A stretch of 64,000 nt of DNA from Theropithecus gelada (lineage: Eukaryota; Chordata; Mammalia; Primates; Cercopithecidae). Within the stretch, counting starts at the first letter, position 1; each line of letters opens with the position of its first letter. Position numbers and translations under genes: made by a program. The stretch is from positions 21,664,843 through 21,728,842 of the forward strand of contig NC_037680.1 in the NCBI RefSeq assembly GCF_003255815.1. Direction: 5' to 3'. This document shows, in pieces, positions 1-13,234 of the stretch. Below the pieces are notes generated by a model. That model worked only from the letters and a program-made list of their open reading frames with translations. It had not been told where the DNA came from and ran no database searches.

Positions 1-1771
1 ATTTAACTTAACCTCTAAACAACATTTGAGAGGCAATTTTATAGGGCCACCGTGGAATGGGTATTGCAAAGCAGTGCAGGGGTAGTTGAAAGTAATATGC
101 ATTTTGGTTCCTCCTCTTTGCTTTTAGCACAGCCATGGGGTCCTGCAGACATTTGCTCCCGGTACTGCTGGCTTCTTACTTTCATTTTTATTAAAAAACT
201 AACAAGGAGCATTAAGCAGCTCCCTGTTTAATTTCCCATAGAAAAGCAATAGTTTCAAGCAGCCCACTGGTGGAATGATATTTAAATGCAAAATGCACAG
301 CCGTGCCAAATGTATGCGCCAAAGCAAAAAAGGTTTCTTAATATGACAGGTTAATATCATGGATTTTTATTTCATTTGCCACTGAAAGAACTAATCAGAG
401 AGAACTGGACTTGTGGAAGCAGAGGTGAAACTGGGTAGTTAAGAGACAAAGGACACAGCTTGTCAACCTTGTATGGGTTTAATATCATGCTAATGAAGTG
501 CTGCAGAATTGACCAAAAGTTACCCCACTGGAGAAATTAGCACTGACCTGCCACATTTATCTAGGGCATCTAGAAGCTTCCAACATAAGATGCTAAGCGA
601 ACCATGGTTCCACCAGCTACGTACTCAGGTCCTGCCTCTTTTCTACCTAATGAGAACAAAATTGTTCCATATTTGGCAAAAACTAGAAGAGATAATAAAA
701 AGGAAATCTTTTAGACTTCTTCTCAGTTTAAATACTTGGTTTCCCTTTGGCTCTGGGTAAACAGATACATAGTAATGTAAATAATTATAGGAAAAAGAAT
801 ACCTTACACACAGATTTCATGAAAGCTATTCAAACCAGGTGGCATATCACATGACCATGTAAGCCCGGCCAAGCTTTATAGGACAACAATTCTTTAATTA
901 CATTGTTTATAGACAGCTCTTAAGCTCATCCTGCTCCTTTTGGGCCAGGTTTCCATAATGACCTTTCCTTTTCTTTAGCTCACAGCGTACTCCTCCTTGT
1001 GAAAAGCCAGATCCTGAATCATCATGCTTTCTGATAGGAAATTTGGCAAAACCTCTCAATGCTCTTTGAGATCTTAGGTAAAAGTTGTAATTAAGATGTT
1101 CAGACAAGTTAGGCCTATTTTTCCTCTTAATCACCAAGGCTCTGTCAAGAGGTAAGTTCCAAAAAAGAAAAGAAAGAACAAAGTAACTTCTAATATCAAA
1201 ATAAATATTGGAAAGTGTGCCCTGAATTGTCTATTTTAGAATTTTTCCGTTCATTTGGCATGAATGTTTGCTTGGCAGCTGGCTTTTCTGATGTCAGTAT
1301 TTGAGTTCTAGCATTCAGTTTTTAAAGTTCAGACCCATTGCTGTCTAGATGCCATTAGAATATAATTAATACATTTTTACAGATACATTTGAGTTTTTAC
1401 ATAGTAAAAGAAGGGCGTATGGGATTCAGGTGTAAAAGATGTCTGGATCCACAAATCTGGAGAAAGCAGGGTGCCAGAAAGATCCAAAGCGGTAGATAGA
1501 ATGCCACAGAATAAAAAAAGATAAATTTCACAATATTTTGTTTACTCATAGCTTAGGGAACACTTCCCTTGCTTTCAAATTAAATAATTTCTGCTCTTCT
1601 TCCCTAGACAAGCATCATGAGGGAATTATCTGAGAATCTGAGTGATGTCTTCGACAATAAATTGAAAACAGTCATTTACAAATGACTTCTTTCATACAAA
1701 TCTTGCTTCTCTTAGCTAAATCATTCAAGAGGTTAGCTTTCTAGGACGGTAATGACAATAAAAATGAAAAA
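1..1771. other. single-copy noncoding sequence
   Basis: I recognise no gene or repeat here. Short open frames exist at 509-760 (+) and 907-1137 (-) but show no domain or codon pattern. The first 500 bases have mixed composition, with an octamer-like ATGCAAAAT at about 287 and several AT-rich homeodomain-type words, so a regulatory element is possible but unproven. Confidence 0.6.
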
Positions 1772-1896
1772 AAGGAGGGAGGGAGGGACGGAAGGAAGGA
1801 AAGAAGGAAGGAAGGAAGGAAGGAAGGAAGGAAGGAAGGAAGGAAGGAAGGAAGGAAGGAAGGAAGGAAGGAAGGAAGGAAGGAAGGAAGGAAGGA
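1772..1896. repeat. (GGAA)n microsatellite
   Basis: A purine tract starts as GGAGGGAGGGA and becomes GGAA repeats. Positions 1806-1893 hold 22 uninterrupted GGAA units, with imperfect units on the left. The antisense open frame of repeated Phe-Leu-Pro-Ser (1733-1936) is only the translation of this tract. Long GGAA arrays are known binding platforms for ETS-type factors, including EWS::FLI1. Confidence 0.97.
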
Positions 1897-4537
1897 TAAT
1901 ATATCTGTAGAAATAACCTGTTAAATGATTGAACAAAGGGGAAAAGGGGAAAGGGTATTACATTTCCAGGGGAGGTGGATTACTGTAGTTTCTCCAAGTA
2001 GAAACCTGACAGGTGACTGACCCTAAAGAGATGCTTCCATTTATTTTGGTTAAATAGTGCTAAGTATGCATGATGTAGCACCTGAACACCTAGCCTAGAA
2101 CACATGTGGATAACAATACTTGCTGTGATTTGGTGTCTACTTCATGCCTAGTGTCATACTACGTGCTTCGTAAAATATAAATCTCAAAATATTTCTACTG
2201 TTTGAGATCCTAGGTCAGCAATGAGAATAGAGGGAGGATGATATTCAGATGTCAAGCCTTATATCTATAATGTGGTTGCTGCCAAGTTAAAGCTCCTTCT
2301 ATTTCAGCTTTTTCTCTCACAGTCTTTTCTACTGTCCTTTGTTACTGAGTGTTCTTCTATCCTGTAATCCCCCAAAACACATCATCTGAACACTGATGAG
2401 AGTCCTTTGTTCAACTGCAGATAGCACAGTTGATAATTCATTTAAGTTCTCAGTGTAAAATAACAATTTTACACTCCATTTTCCTCCTTTTTATCAATGC
2501 CTGAAACAGGCTGGCCTTCAAGTGACAGTGACGCAATATGGGGGCTCCCACTCATGGGAACCACCCGGAGCGCTGGAGTAAAAGTCCCTGGCAATTTCCA
2601 ACTGATGGAAAAACTCAAAGACCAGAAAGGAGTAGGAGATGGCACTGTTAGCTGAGGTCCAGTAGATGATGAAGACATAACACTTACAAGATGGCTATAA
2701 ATGTCAATGTCTGAAATTTACAGTGCCTTTTATAAAAAAAAATTAGCCTGCTTATGTTAAAAAGCTTGCCAATGTTATATCTTTTTTTTTTTTTTTACCA
2801 GTTTCAGTTTATATACTTGAACCTCCTCTCATGCTGTTTTATTCCTCTAAATGACAATTTATGAAAACTGAATACACATCCTTAAAATAGAAAGTGAAGC
2901 TGTAGACTCAGAAGCAGCCCCCATTGTGAGACTTGTAAAAAAGTGAATATGAATGGAGCTAATTGTTCTAATTGAGTTGTGGACCCTAGAGCCAAATAGT
3001 GCTAGCAAAAGGACAGAATTCACATAGCTTCAAAGTTGTCCTGCAAGAGCTTTGGTGCCTAATGACATCTAAAGAAAACATAAAACTGGCTCAGATGCCT
3101 GAAGGACAATGTTCCAGCAATTAATCAAAAAGAAAAGCCACAGGCCCTTCCCCTTCCCCTTTACTCCATTTAAGCAACCTTCATTTTCCACCGTAGTGGA
3201 TTTTCTAGATACATCCTTAGACCTCAAAGTGCTGGAAAGGAAGCTTCTATTCAAAGGATATTTATATTAAGATACCATAAATGATATTAATTTTTTGTCC
3301 ATTTGAAATATGTAAGTTATGTTGTAACAAATTATCCTGTCAAGTGTAACCAACTGTCCATACAGTTGAGCTTCTGGGATCAAGAAAGTATATTTAAATT
3401 GATTCCCATCATTACTAGTGGGGCATATCTAATTCAACTGTAAAAAGACACATCACACAATCACCTTGTTGCTGATGACAAGGCCTGGGGTCCCGGCCTT
3501 CTCCCCCTATTCCTCTGCCTGCTTCCCACCCTACCTGCAACAGCCCTCTAGCCTGGGGGCGCTTGTTAGAGTAGATAGGAAAGTTTCAAGTTTGCAGCCT
3601 GCGGTATTACTGCTTGGTGTGTGGAGCACTTTGTGTGTACCCTTGGTTTCTTTCTTTAGGTCTTAAATGACGGCAGAAGCACAGATTATACCTCCTCTGC
3701 TCCCCTCTGAGACTGGTTTTTGGTGAGGAATTTAGGACTTTTCCTACATCTTTTCTTCCCCACCTTTATGGAGACGTGCTGCTTTCTCCTCGCTCTTCCT
3801 CAATTCCTTTTTTGCACTGTCACTACCCAACACTTTCCATTTCACTTCCGTGCTTTGGTTAGAAGTCATCAGGTAAGGTTGGAAAGAGTCTGTGACCTCC
3901 TTCTTTTTGTTTTAAAACTACATTTATTCACTCTTCCCCAACCTGGGAAATGAATATTAGGTTCTCAGCCCTGTCACCCTTTGCTGTCATAATCAGCTGA
4001 TATAAATTTTAGCTCAAGTTTTGATAAGGTAAAAAGAACAGTCAACCAGGGTTACTCAGACCTGCCAGCTCTGAGAGTCCTTGGTGGTTAAACCTGGAGA
4101 AAGGCCACATGAAGACACTTGTAAGCACACATGATCTCTCCAAATTGCTTTCTTTTCCTGGCATTGCTTTTGCTTTTAAAAATTGAAGAAGTTTTAAGCA
4201 GAGCTCTCATTTGGTTGTCCTTGCAATCTATTGGGGTCTAGTTTGGAATCTGAAAACTGGAACAAAAAAACCTTGAATTCAGTGCATATTTGGTTTCGGT
4301 GCTGCTGCTTTTCAAGATTCTCAGCAGGGATTGAGGAAGAATTCAGTATACACAGCAGACCTCTGAAATTGGCGGGCTTGACTTCCTGGCAAATTGCTGC
4401 ATTTTTCCATTTTCTGTTCAGGACTCCTAACTGCTGAGATGTTGATGCATACCAAAATAAAAGCAATTTATTGTGTGAAATAAAATAAAGTAAATAAATG
4501 AAACAGAGTGACGGTGTTCTTTCACATGCCTAAAACC
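1897..4537. other. mostly single-copy noncoding sequence
   Basis: No gene is recognised. There is a T run near 2781-2797. A stretch at about 2120-2190 resembles the antisense end of a MIR element (features of the 'tgtgccag...gctttaca' segment), but it is too short to be sure. Pyrimidine-rich DNA at 3480-3960 gives short open frames without recognisable content. Confidence 0.5.
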
Positions 4538-4538
4538 T

Positions 4539-4573
<35 letters not shown>

Positions 4574-4577
4574 TTTT
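4538..4577. repeat. (ATTT)n microsatellite
   Basis: About ten consecutive TTTA/ATTT units with no interruption until the final TTTTTCC. No Alu or L1 body adjoins it, so it is not obviously a retroposon tail. Confidence 0.95.
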
Positions 4578-4682
4578 TCCTGCTGGAGACCCACATCAAT
4601 AACATTTCCAAAACTCAACCTGTCTCTTTAATTTAAATTTAAAAAGCTAGAAAATAAACTTTGTCTGACCCACTTGTATTAC

Positions 4683-4696
4683 AAATGGCTCCAGCA
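4683..4696 (+). repeat. left target-site duplication of L1
   Basis: The 14-base sequence AAATGGCTCCAGCA occurs here and again, without mismatch, at 9341-9354. The two copies exactly bracket the L1 at 4697-9340, which is the expected mark of target-primed insertion. Confidence 0.85.
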
Positions 4697-7600
4697 AGAA
4701 GTGACATCAGCAAGACGGTAAAGTAGGAAGCCCTGGAACCTCCTTGTCTCCAGACAGGGAGGAATTTATGGTCAAATTCATTTTTTGAGAAATCAGAAAT
4801 TAATTGAAAGGCTCTTGTGCCCTGGAAAAATATAATACCAGAATCACTGAAGCCCATAAGGCGATTGAAGACACCCTCTTGCCAGAGACTCTGCCCCCAG
4901 CACAGAGTTACACAATCAGGAAGAGCCCCTCAAGTTCCCAGATTCACCCAGGAAAGGGGGTATTGGTCCTTATGTCTAGAATCCCAACTCTTCCATGGGG
5001 ATTACTCAGAGAAATGGCTTCTGTCTTGCCAGTCTTGGAGCTCTGATAGGTCTGGACCTGTCTACCTGCCCAGGGCAGAAGGGGGAAGATGGTTTGATCT
5101 ACTAGATGCAATTGATCCTCCCTCCTGCTCATCACAGAGTGAGCAGATGAAAAATTCTAGCTCTCAGCTTCCCCTTATAGAAGGAAAGAGTTTATCCATG
5201 TATTTAGTGCATCAGCTTCTCTGGGCCTTTTTAAAAACAACTAGTATCTATCTCACCAACCTTAAAGCTCTAACATATGAAAGGTCTGCTGGGTTCAACA
5301 TGGTCTAGCCCACCTGGGGGAGAATGGAGATGGAAGCTCAGCCTTTAGACACCATAGCCCTCCCTCATCCCCACCTGCCAGCTCACTGTGAGCAGATGAA
5401 AACTATAGCTGCCTGCTTCTCTCTAGGGGAGGGAAAGAGTAGAGGTCCCCAGAATTTCTGGCCAGGCTGAGCGTTGGCAGGGGCAAGGGGGCTCACCTCC
5501 CACACATGGCCAGTCTGTGAAGAATAGAAGTAGTTGCTTTATCTAATGTACACACAATACCACAAAGAGTAAAAAAATCAAGGATCAGGCAAAGTGTTTC
5601 AAAGTAACAGGATAAATCTCAAGAAAACAACTCTAATGAAATGGAGCTATATGATTTACCTGGCAGAGAATTAAATATAATTCTCATAAAGATGTTCACC
5701 AAGGACAACAGAACAATTCATGGACAAGGAAGAATTTTAACGAAGACATAGAACATATAAAATGTACCAAATGAAAATCATGTGACAGAAGGACAAAATA
5801 ACTAAACTGAAAAAATCACTAGAGGAGTGCAACAGCTCACTGATAGAGCAGAAGAAAGGATCAGTGAACTCAAGGATAGGTCACTGGAAATAATTCAGTT
5901 AGAGGAGTGAAAGGAAAAAAGAATATAAAAGAGTGAAGAAAGCTTAAAAATTTATGAGACCCATCAAACAGCTGAATATACACATATTGGAAATCCAAGA
6001 AAAGAAAGAGAAAGAACAAGAAAGTTTATTCAGAGAAATAATAACTGAAAATTTCCCAAATCTGAGGAAGAAAACATACATCTATTCTAAGACGTTCAAA
6101 GGATATCATATAAGATAAACCCAAAGAAATCCATACCAAGACACATTGTAATCATGTTGTCAAGTGTCAAAAACAGAGAATTTTGAAAGCACGAGAAAAT
6201 TGTAACTTGTCTCATTTAAGGGAACCCTATCAGTAGATTTTTATACAGTAAAACTGCAGTCCAGAAGAGAATAGGATGATATATTCAAAGTACTAAAAGA
6301 GAAAAATGCCAACCAAAAATATTCTACTTGGTGAAACTGTCCTTCAAAAATAAGAAGAGATAAAGAGTATTCCAGTTTAAAACTGAAGACGTTTTTCATC
6401 GCTAGACCTGACTTACAAGAACTGCTAAAGGGAATTCTTTAAATTGAAACAAAAGGACATTAACAGCAACACAATAACATACCAAAAGCACAGGTAACAA
6501 AAACAAAAAATAAAAACTAGAACTAAATCAAACTATAACCTTCTGTATGGCAAAGGGAAAATGTATATGATTTAGTCTTGGCAAATGATATGTTCCTAAG
6601 ATTTACCTATTTCTTATGAAATAAAAATGATTGAATAGACCTGTAACCAATATGAAGATTTAATCAGTAATCAAAAACCTCCCAAGAAATAAAAGCCCAG
6701 GAAATGATGTATTCACTGCTGAATTCCACCAAACATTTTAAGAATTAATGCCAATCCTCAACCTCTTCAAAAAGTCAAAGAGGAGGGATCACACCCAAAC
6801 TCCTTTTTATGAGGCCAGCATTACCCTGATACCAAAGTCACATTAAAAACACCATGAAAAAAGAAACACTACAGGCCAATATCTAGAATGAATATGAATG
6901 CAAAAATTCTCAAAAAAAATACAAGCAAACTGAACTCCAACAGCACATTAAAAGGATCATACACAATGACCAAAGGGAATTTGTCCCTGGGATACAAGGA
7001 TGGTTAGCCATATAAAGGGCAACTGATGTGATTTAACCACATTAGCAGGATAAAAGCTAATCACATGATCATCCGCTTTTCAGATGCATAAAAAGTGTTT
7101 GACAAAATGTATTGCCCTTTCATTATAAGACCTCTCAAGAAACTAGAAATAGATGGAATATATCTCAACACAATAAGGCCATTTATGAAAAGCCCACAGC
7201 TGAAATCATACTCAATGGTGCAAAACTACAAGCTTTTCCTTTAAAATCAGAAGCAAAGTAAGGATGTCCACTCTCTCAACTTGTATTCAATGTAGTGCTA
7301 AAAGTTTACCCAGATCAATTAGCCAAGAAAAATAAAAACCATGCAAATCAGAATGGAATAAATTAAATTTTCTGTGTTTGCCAACAATGTGATCTTTTAT
7401 ATAGAAAACCCAGAAGACTACACACACACACACTGTTTGAACTAACAAATTCAGTAAAGTTGAAGGATAAAAAATCAACATACAAAAATTAGTTGTGTTT
7501 CTATATGCTGACTACTATCTAAAAAGAAAATTAGAAAAACTAACCTATTAATGATAGCACTAAAAAATAAAATACCTAGAAATAATCTTAGCTAAGGAGG

Positions 7601-9340
7601 TGAAAATTTTATATAACAAAAACTACAAAACGTTGATAATAGAAATTAAACGAGACACACAGAAATGAAAAGACAGCTCATGTTCATATATTTAGAAGAA
7701 TTAATATTTTTAAAATGTCCATACCACGGGAAGTAATCTGCATATCCAATGTAATTCCTGCCAAAATTGCCATGGATTTTTTTTTTTTACAGTAGACAAA
7801 ACACTTCTAAAATTTGTATGCAATCACACAAGACAATGAATAACCAAGGCATTTTGACAAAGAGGAAAGCTTGAAGTGTCACACTTTCTGATTTCAAAGT
7901 ATATTACAAAGCTCAAATAATCAAAACAGCATGACACTGACATAGACATATGAATCAATGGCCCAGAATACAGAAGTCAGAAGTAAATCCATGTATATAA
8001 GGCCAACTGATCTTTGACAGTGGTGAAATGCGTACACAATGGGGAAAGGATAGTCTCTTCAATAAATGGTATTGGGAAAAGTGGATATCAACATGAAAAA
8101 GAAGAAAATTGAACCTTTATCTTACACCATACAGAAAAATCAACTCAAAATTGATTGAAGACTTAAACGTAAGATTCAAAACAATAAAACACCTAGAAGA
8201 AAGCATAGGAGAAGATTTTCATGACATTGGTCTTGGCAATGGTTTCATGGATTTGACACCAGAAGCTCAGGCAACAAAATTAAAAATTAAAAAGTAGGAC
8301 TAAATCAAACTATAACCCTCTGCATGGCAAAGGAAAAATTCAGTGGAGTGAAAAGCCAACCTAAGAAATGAGAGAAAATATTTTCAAGGAACGTATTTGA
8401 TGAGGCTTTAATCTCTAAAATATACAAGGAAATCCTCTAAAAATAGAAAAAAATGACTAATAACTAATATGATAATGGGTTAAGAACTTAAACAGACATT
8501 TATTTAGAGAAAACATGCAAATGGGCAGCAAATTTGTGAACAAAAATGTTCAATATCACTAATTATCAGGGAAATGCAAATAAAAACCAAAATCAAATAT
8601 TACCTCACATCTGTAAATTTAGCTTTCATTAAAAAAAAAGAAAAAAAAAAAGACAACTAGTGTTGGTGAGGATGTGGAGAAATTGAAATCTTTGCACAAG
8701 GTTGGAAGGCAAAATAGTGCAGCTGCTATGGAATATAATATAGACATTCCTCGAAAAATTAAAAACAGGACCTACTTATCCAGATATTCTACTTTCAGGT
8801 ATTTATTCAAGAAAATTGAAATCAGGATTCCAAAGAAATATTAGCACTCTTATGTTCATTGCAGTACTATATATAATACAACAGCCAATATATGGAAACA
8901 ACTTAAATGTCCATCGACAGATAAATCGATAAAGAAAAGCTGGTATACATATGCTATAGAATACTACTCAGCCCTAAAAATAAGGAAATTCTGCAATACG
9001 TGACAATATGGATGAACCTTGAGAATATTAGGCTAAGTGAAATAAGCTAGTCATAGGAAGACAAATACCACATGATCCTACTTACATGAGGTATCTAAAA
9101 AAGGCAAATTCACAGAATCAAAGAACAAAATAATGACTTCCTAGGGTTGAAGGGAGGAGGAAATGGGGGTCTACTAACCAATGGGCATAAACTTTCAGTC
9201 AACCAAGATGAATGAGCTCTAAAGATCTGCTGTAAAACACTGTACCAAGAGTCAACAATAATGTATTTTATACTTATACATTTTGTTAAGAAGGTAAATG
9301 TAATGTTAAGTGTTCTTACCACAATAAAACACAATTTCAA
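4697..9340 (+). mobile_element. old L1 (L1M-type), both ends present, internally rearranged
   Basis: The left end resembles an L1 5' leader (GACATCAGCAAGACGG then GTAGGAAGC). ORF1-like sequence runs about 5600-6430, the reverse-transcriptase part of ORF2 about 6640-8000, the ORF2 C-terminal part about 8100-9050, and the 3' UTR ends in TGTTAAGTGTTCTTACCACAATAAAACA, written here in two words: TGTTAAGTGTTCTTACC and ACAATAAAACA. A 14-bp direct repeat flanks it. At 4.64 kb it is about 1.4 kb short of a full L1. The region that should encode the ORF2 endonuclease, between 6480 and 6640, is missing and replaced by a piece resembling the ORF2 C-terminal region. All frames are broken, including the 163-residue frame at 4817-5308. 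It is inactive. The 3' UTR suggests an L1MA/L1MB/L1MC subfamily, which I cannot resolve further. Confidence 0.92.
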
Positions 9341-9354
9341 AAATGGCTCCAGCA
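9341..9354 (+). repeat. right target-site duplication of L1
   Basis: Second exact copy of the 14-base AAATGGCTCCAGCA, directly after the L1 3' A-rich end. Confidence 0.85.
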
Positions 9355-11629
9355 GCACAGAGATCTGTCTGGCCACTCTCAGCAGTCTGCTCCAGCTCTG
9401 AAATTCACTTAGACTATGAGGACAGTTTTATCCCACAGAGCACAGGTAAAGTACGTCCATTATTAAACTCTACAATTTATTTATGTAAAATTACACCTGT
9501 CTCCACAGATTGCCTTTTCCTTGGCTTTCCAATATCTGATTTTAAAGGCATAACATGCTTTTACAGGGCAAAGTGCCTTTTTAAATTTATCAAAAGTGAA
9601 TTTTAGTGGTTTGGCTGACAAGAACTTACTCAACAGAGAACGGCAATAGGACAAGAGTAACTAAGCTAGCAGGACTTAAAGCAATAATAGCAATAATGTT
9701 CCAATTTTATGGTTAAAATAGAGGGTTTACTAATATTTGGGTTCTATCACTTAATGGTTTATATTGTTTGTTTTCTTTCCATGGAGCTATAATTTTACAT
9801 AAAGATCTCTATAGGGAGAATGTAATACCCAGGAAAAAGGAATTAATAAAAATCTTAAATGATTCCATTATTTTCTAGAGAAAAATAATTCATTACTATG
9901 TATTGGTTGCAAATGACACCAATAATGGCAAGGGAAACATTGTGTATATTTTGTCATAGCAGGAGAGATTAAAATGAAACTTATGAAAAGCTAAACAAGC
10001 TTTGGCATGCTTTTCATCCTATTATGATACATATTTTTAATATATTCACAAGCATACATTCTATTTCAAAATTAATTGATTTTAGATATGCCTATGTTTT
10101 ATTTTAGTTTCGTTCATCTGACTTTTCTCACTTCCCCATCTTATTTTCTCCTTTCTCCTCTTATCCCTTCTTTCACATTTCTCCTTTTACGTCCAGGGTT
10201 CAGAATTTGTCTAAGTGTGCACCTCTATGTGTTTATGTACATGTTAAAATGTGTGCTTCTTCAGAGATCAGCTTTTGGGGATCTACAAGATTCAAGATCA
10301 GTGCAGAAGCTGGAATTAGTTGCAAAGAGCAAAAGACCATCTTTGGCAGATAACACTTGCGCACAATACTGCCAAGCGTCAAAGGACTGATAACTACACT
10401 TGACGGACAGCTTTTCCTCAGGTCACTGTGCAAAAGAAACAAAGTGTATCAATTCACTGGTTAGGATTCTCACCTAAGAGCTGCCTGCTGATGGCCAATA
10501 AAACAGAGAACGAAACAAAAAAACATGACTTGACAAGGATGCCAAAAATACACAATGGGGAAATGATAGTCTCTGATTTTTTTCCTTTACATCAGAACAT
10601 GTGTTCACCTTGAAATGCCTAGGAAAACAGCCAAGTGACACCAGTTATAGAAATTGAGACTGTGACAGCCAACAACAGCAAGCAACTGATGTTTGTTTTT
10701 ATCAATGTTTTAACTTTGTTGTCGTTGTCTTCTGTCTTTTAGCAACTTAACAATTATTCTCTGGGTAATGTCGTCGTTTTCAATTTTTAACATTTTGTCT
10801 TTTTCTTTGTATTATAAAAGCACTGTGTGTTCCTTACCAAATGTAGAAAATAGTGACAAAAGCAAAAAACTTTTTAAAAAATGATACAACATCCTACCAC
10901 CTGAAGACAACTGTTAAAATTAGTGATTGATGTTTTGACTTATTTTTTGGTATGTTCTGGATGCTTCCCAACACTCTCCTCCAAATAAAACCATTGAGCT
11001 CCATAAAGATTAGTTGATTTCATCTCAAGGAGAGATTTTCTCTTACATAAATTTCAGAAAAAGGAGGGAGATCCATAGGGCAGGATTTTCTGTAGCCTAT
11101 CCTCCCCCAACTGCCACATAATACAGAAAACAACTAAAAAAGAAAGGCTACAATTAGAGGCAATGCAGGTTTGCTGTTTTATTCAGCAGTGAATAATAAG
11201 ATCACTAAAAAGCAATGAAGATATATTGAAGCAGAAAGAAGATGATTACCCAACCTACTTTCTATGGTACCTCCAGCTGTGTTCAGCTCAATCACATAGA
11301 AATAGAAACTAATTGTCTATTGTACCTCGAAAGTATAAGCCTTTATAACTCCAGAGTTACAAAACATTTCATTTGCTTATGTGAAGAAGCTGAGAGGAAC
11401 AGGTGTACTTCAAAAGTCCTACAAAGTGTGTATCCTCCTCCATCTCGCAAGCAAAACAGCAACAACATCTACTACAGTCCAACAGTCGTTGGTCTTATAG
11501 TTGTGATATTAGCAGAATTGGAGGTTCTAGCTAAGATTGTGTGACAGCTACCTGAAAGTAACATCTCTAATATATCTTCATTATATTCATAAGATATGAT
11601 CATTGACACTTCAAACATGTGTTAATTTA
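9355..11629. other. single-copy noncoding sequence
   Basis: No gene recognised. About 10810-10965 reads like an old dispersed repeat (AT-rich text with 'gtagaaaatagtgacaaaag' and 'ctaccacctgaagacaac'), but I cannot name the family. Short open frames at 10076-10390 and 11242-11544 show no domain features. Confidence 0.5.
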
Positions 11630-11990
11630 TATTAGTGCACTCTCGTTAAAGGTGTCTGTCTCCTTTTCCAAAGAGAAGGGTCTCTGCTCAAATGTAATCT
11701 CCTCAGAGAATTCTTCCTTGAATTTCCTGTGTTAAAGTAGGCCACCACCACACACACATCTGCCCACTATTACAGCACTTGGTTTTAATTTCCTCATAGC
11801 ACTAATCATCTTAAATTATCTTATTCATTGAATCGTTTGCTCATTTCTCCCCACTACAATATAAGGCTGATGAAATTAAGAGAGTTGTCTGTGTTATATA
11901 TCATCCTATGACTAGATATAATACTTAAAATATTACCTAGAGCATAGTAGGTGCTTGATAAATGTTCATTAAACCTTAAGTGAAACAAAA
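11630..11990 (+). mobile_element. L2 LINE 3' fragment
   Basis: Recognisable L2 words in order: TCTGCTCAAATGTAATCTCC, CTCAGAGAATTCTTCCTTGA, then AGAGCATAGTAGGTGCTTGA and TAAATGTTCATTAA at the 3' end. The copy is diverged and 5' truncated, as is usual for this ancient mammalian family. Confidence 0.88.
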
Positions 11991-12004
11991 TTGATGCACA
12001 TAAA

Positions 12005-13234
12005 AACTATATCCTCATAAATTATTTTGTTTTCTTTATCTCCTGTTTACTATGTTAAAATCCTCTATTTTGATTGTGGAACTGCCTTTTAGTTCTATTT
12101 TTCTCTGCTTAAATATTAAAGGCATTTAGTTACTTGCCTACAAATTAAGAGTTGATGCTTTCTTTCTACAATGACCATTTTATTAGTATGAAATGTCCTT
12201 TAACTTATCATGCTTGTTGCAAGGAAGTCTTCATTTGTTTGATATTTATGTGAAAATACCAGCTTTATTTTATTTTGGATTGTATGAATATCTTGCTTCA
12301 CATTTTTCATTTCAACATTTTTATTTCAGTTATGTCTCTTGTGAGAAATTCCTCTTTATTTTCCTTTATCTGCCTTGGTAATCTTTGTCATTTATTTAAA
12401 ATCTTTAATACACTATGTAATCACTGAACTATCTGGGCTTAAATAACCTGTCTCATTATATGTTCCTTGTCATATTTTTTATATGTCCCTTTTAACACCT
12501 TTTACTTTCTCTTTATTCATTATACCTTTTTTATTATTTTATATTGTTTTGTATTAGGTTGTTACTACACACTATTTTATTGTTTTTAGTAGTTACTCCC
12601 GAGATTAAAACATGCATTCTTGATTTATTAATATCTAATACAAATTAGTACAGTTACCATTTCCAAGATGCAATAACCTTACAATAACCTTGCATTATAT
12701 TCAGTAATATTCTGGTTTCATTAAAATCTCTTCCACCTTTTGTGTTCTTATTATGTGCTTTAATTATCTACTCCTTTGTTGTGTAGTTTTGTTTTTAATA
12801 TCTTTATTTTCTGTAATATTGAGTGGGAATTTTGTTGGGTTTAGAATTCTAGCTTGGCGGTTATTTTCTTTCAGTACTTAAAATGTCTAATTCAATTTTC
12901 TTCTGGCTTGCTACGTTTTAGTTGAAAAATTGGCGGCCAGTTTTATTATAGCTTCTGTGATAGTAGATAGTTGTGTGCATGTATATGTTTTATTTTCAGT
13001 TCCTGCTGTTTTTAAGGTTTCCCAATTTCTTTGCTTTTCAGCAGTTTTATTTGAAGTCTAGGTGTGATTTTCTTTTTATTTACGTTGCTTAGTGTTTGTA
13101 GCATTTTTAAAATCATTGTGTTGATGGGTTTCATTATTCTGGAAATATTGTGGACCATTATCCTTTCACACATTGCTTCTGTTTAATCATTTCTATACAT
13201 TCTTTTGGGGTCTCCAATTACGTACGTGGCATAA
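12005..13234 (-). mobile_element. L1M (L1ME-like) ORF2 region, antisense, part 1
   Basis: Read on the minus strand this is degenerate L1 ORF2. On the plus strand typical antisense phrases are TATGAAATGTCC, GTCTCTTGTGAGAAATTCC, TAGAATTCTAGCTTGGCGG, TTCTTCTGGCTTGC and GGGGTCTCCAATTACGTACG. The order matches the antisense L1M consensus as I know it. An Alu interrupts it at 13235 and it continues after 13561. Confidence 0.8.

Noticed and set aside
1733..1936. Phe-Leu-Pro-Ser repeat protein on the minus strand
   Set aside because: It is the direct translation of the GGAA microsatellite.
4817..5308. 163-codon open frame
   Set aside because: It lies in the 5' part of the old L1 and shows no protein family. 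The surrounding L1 frames are all broken.
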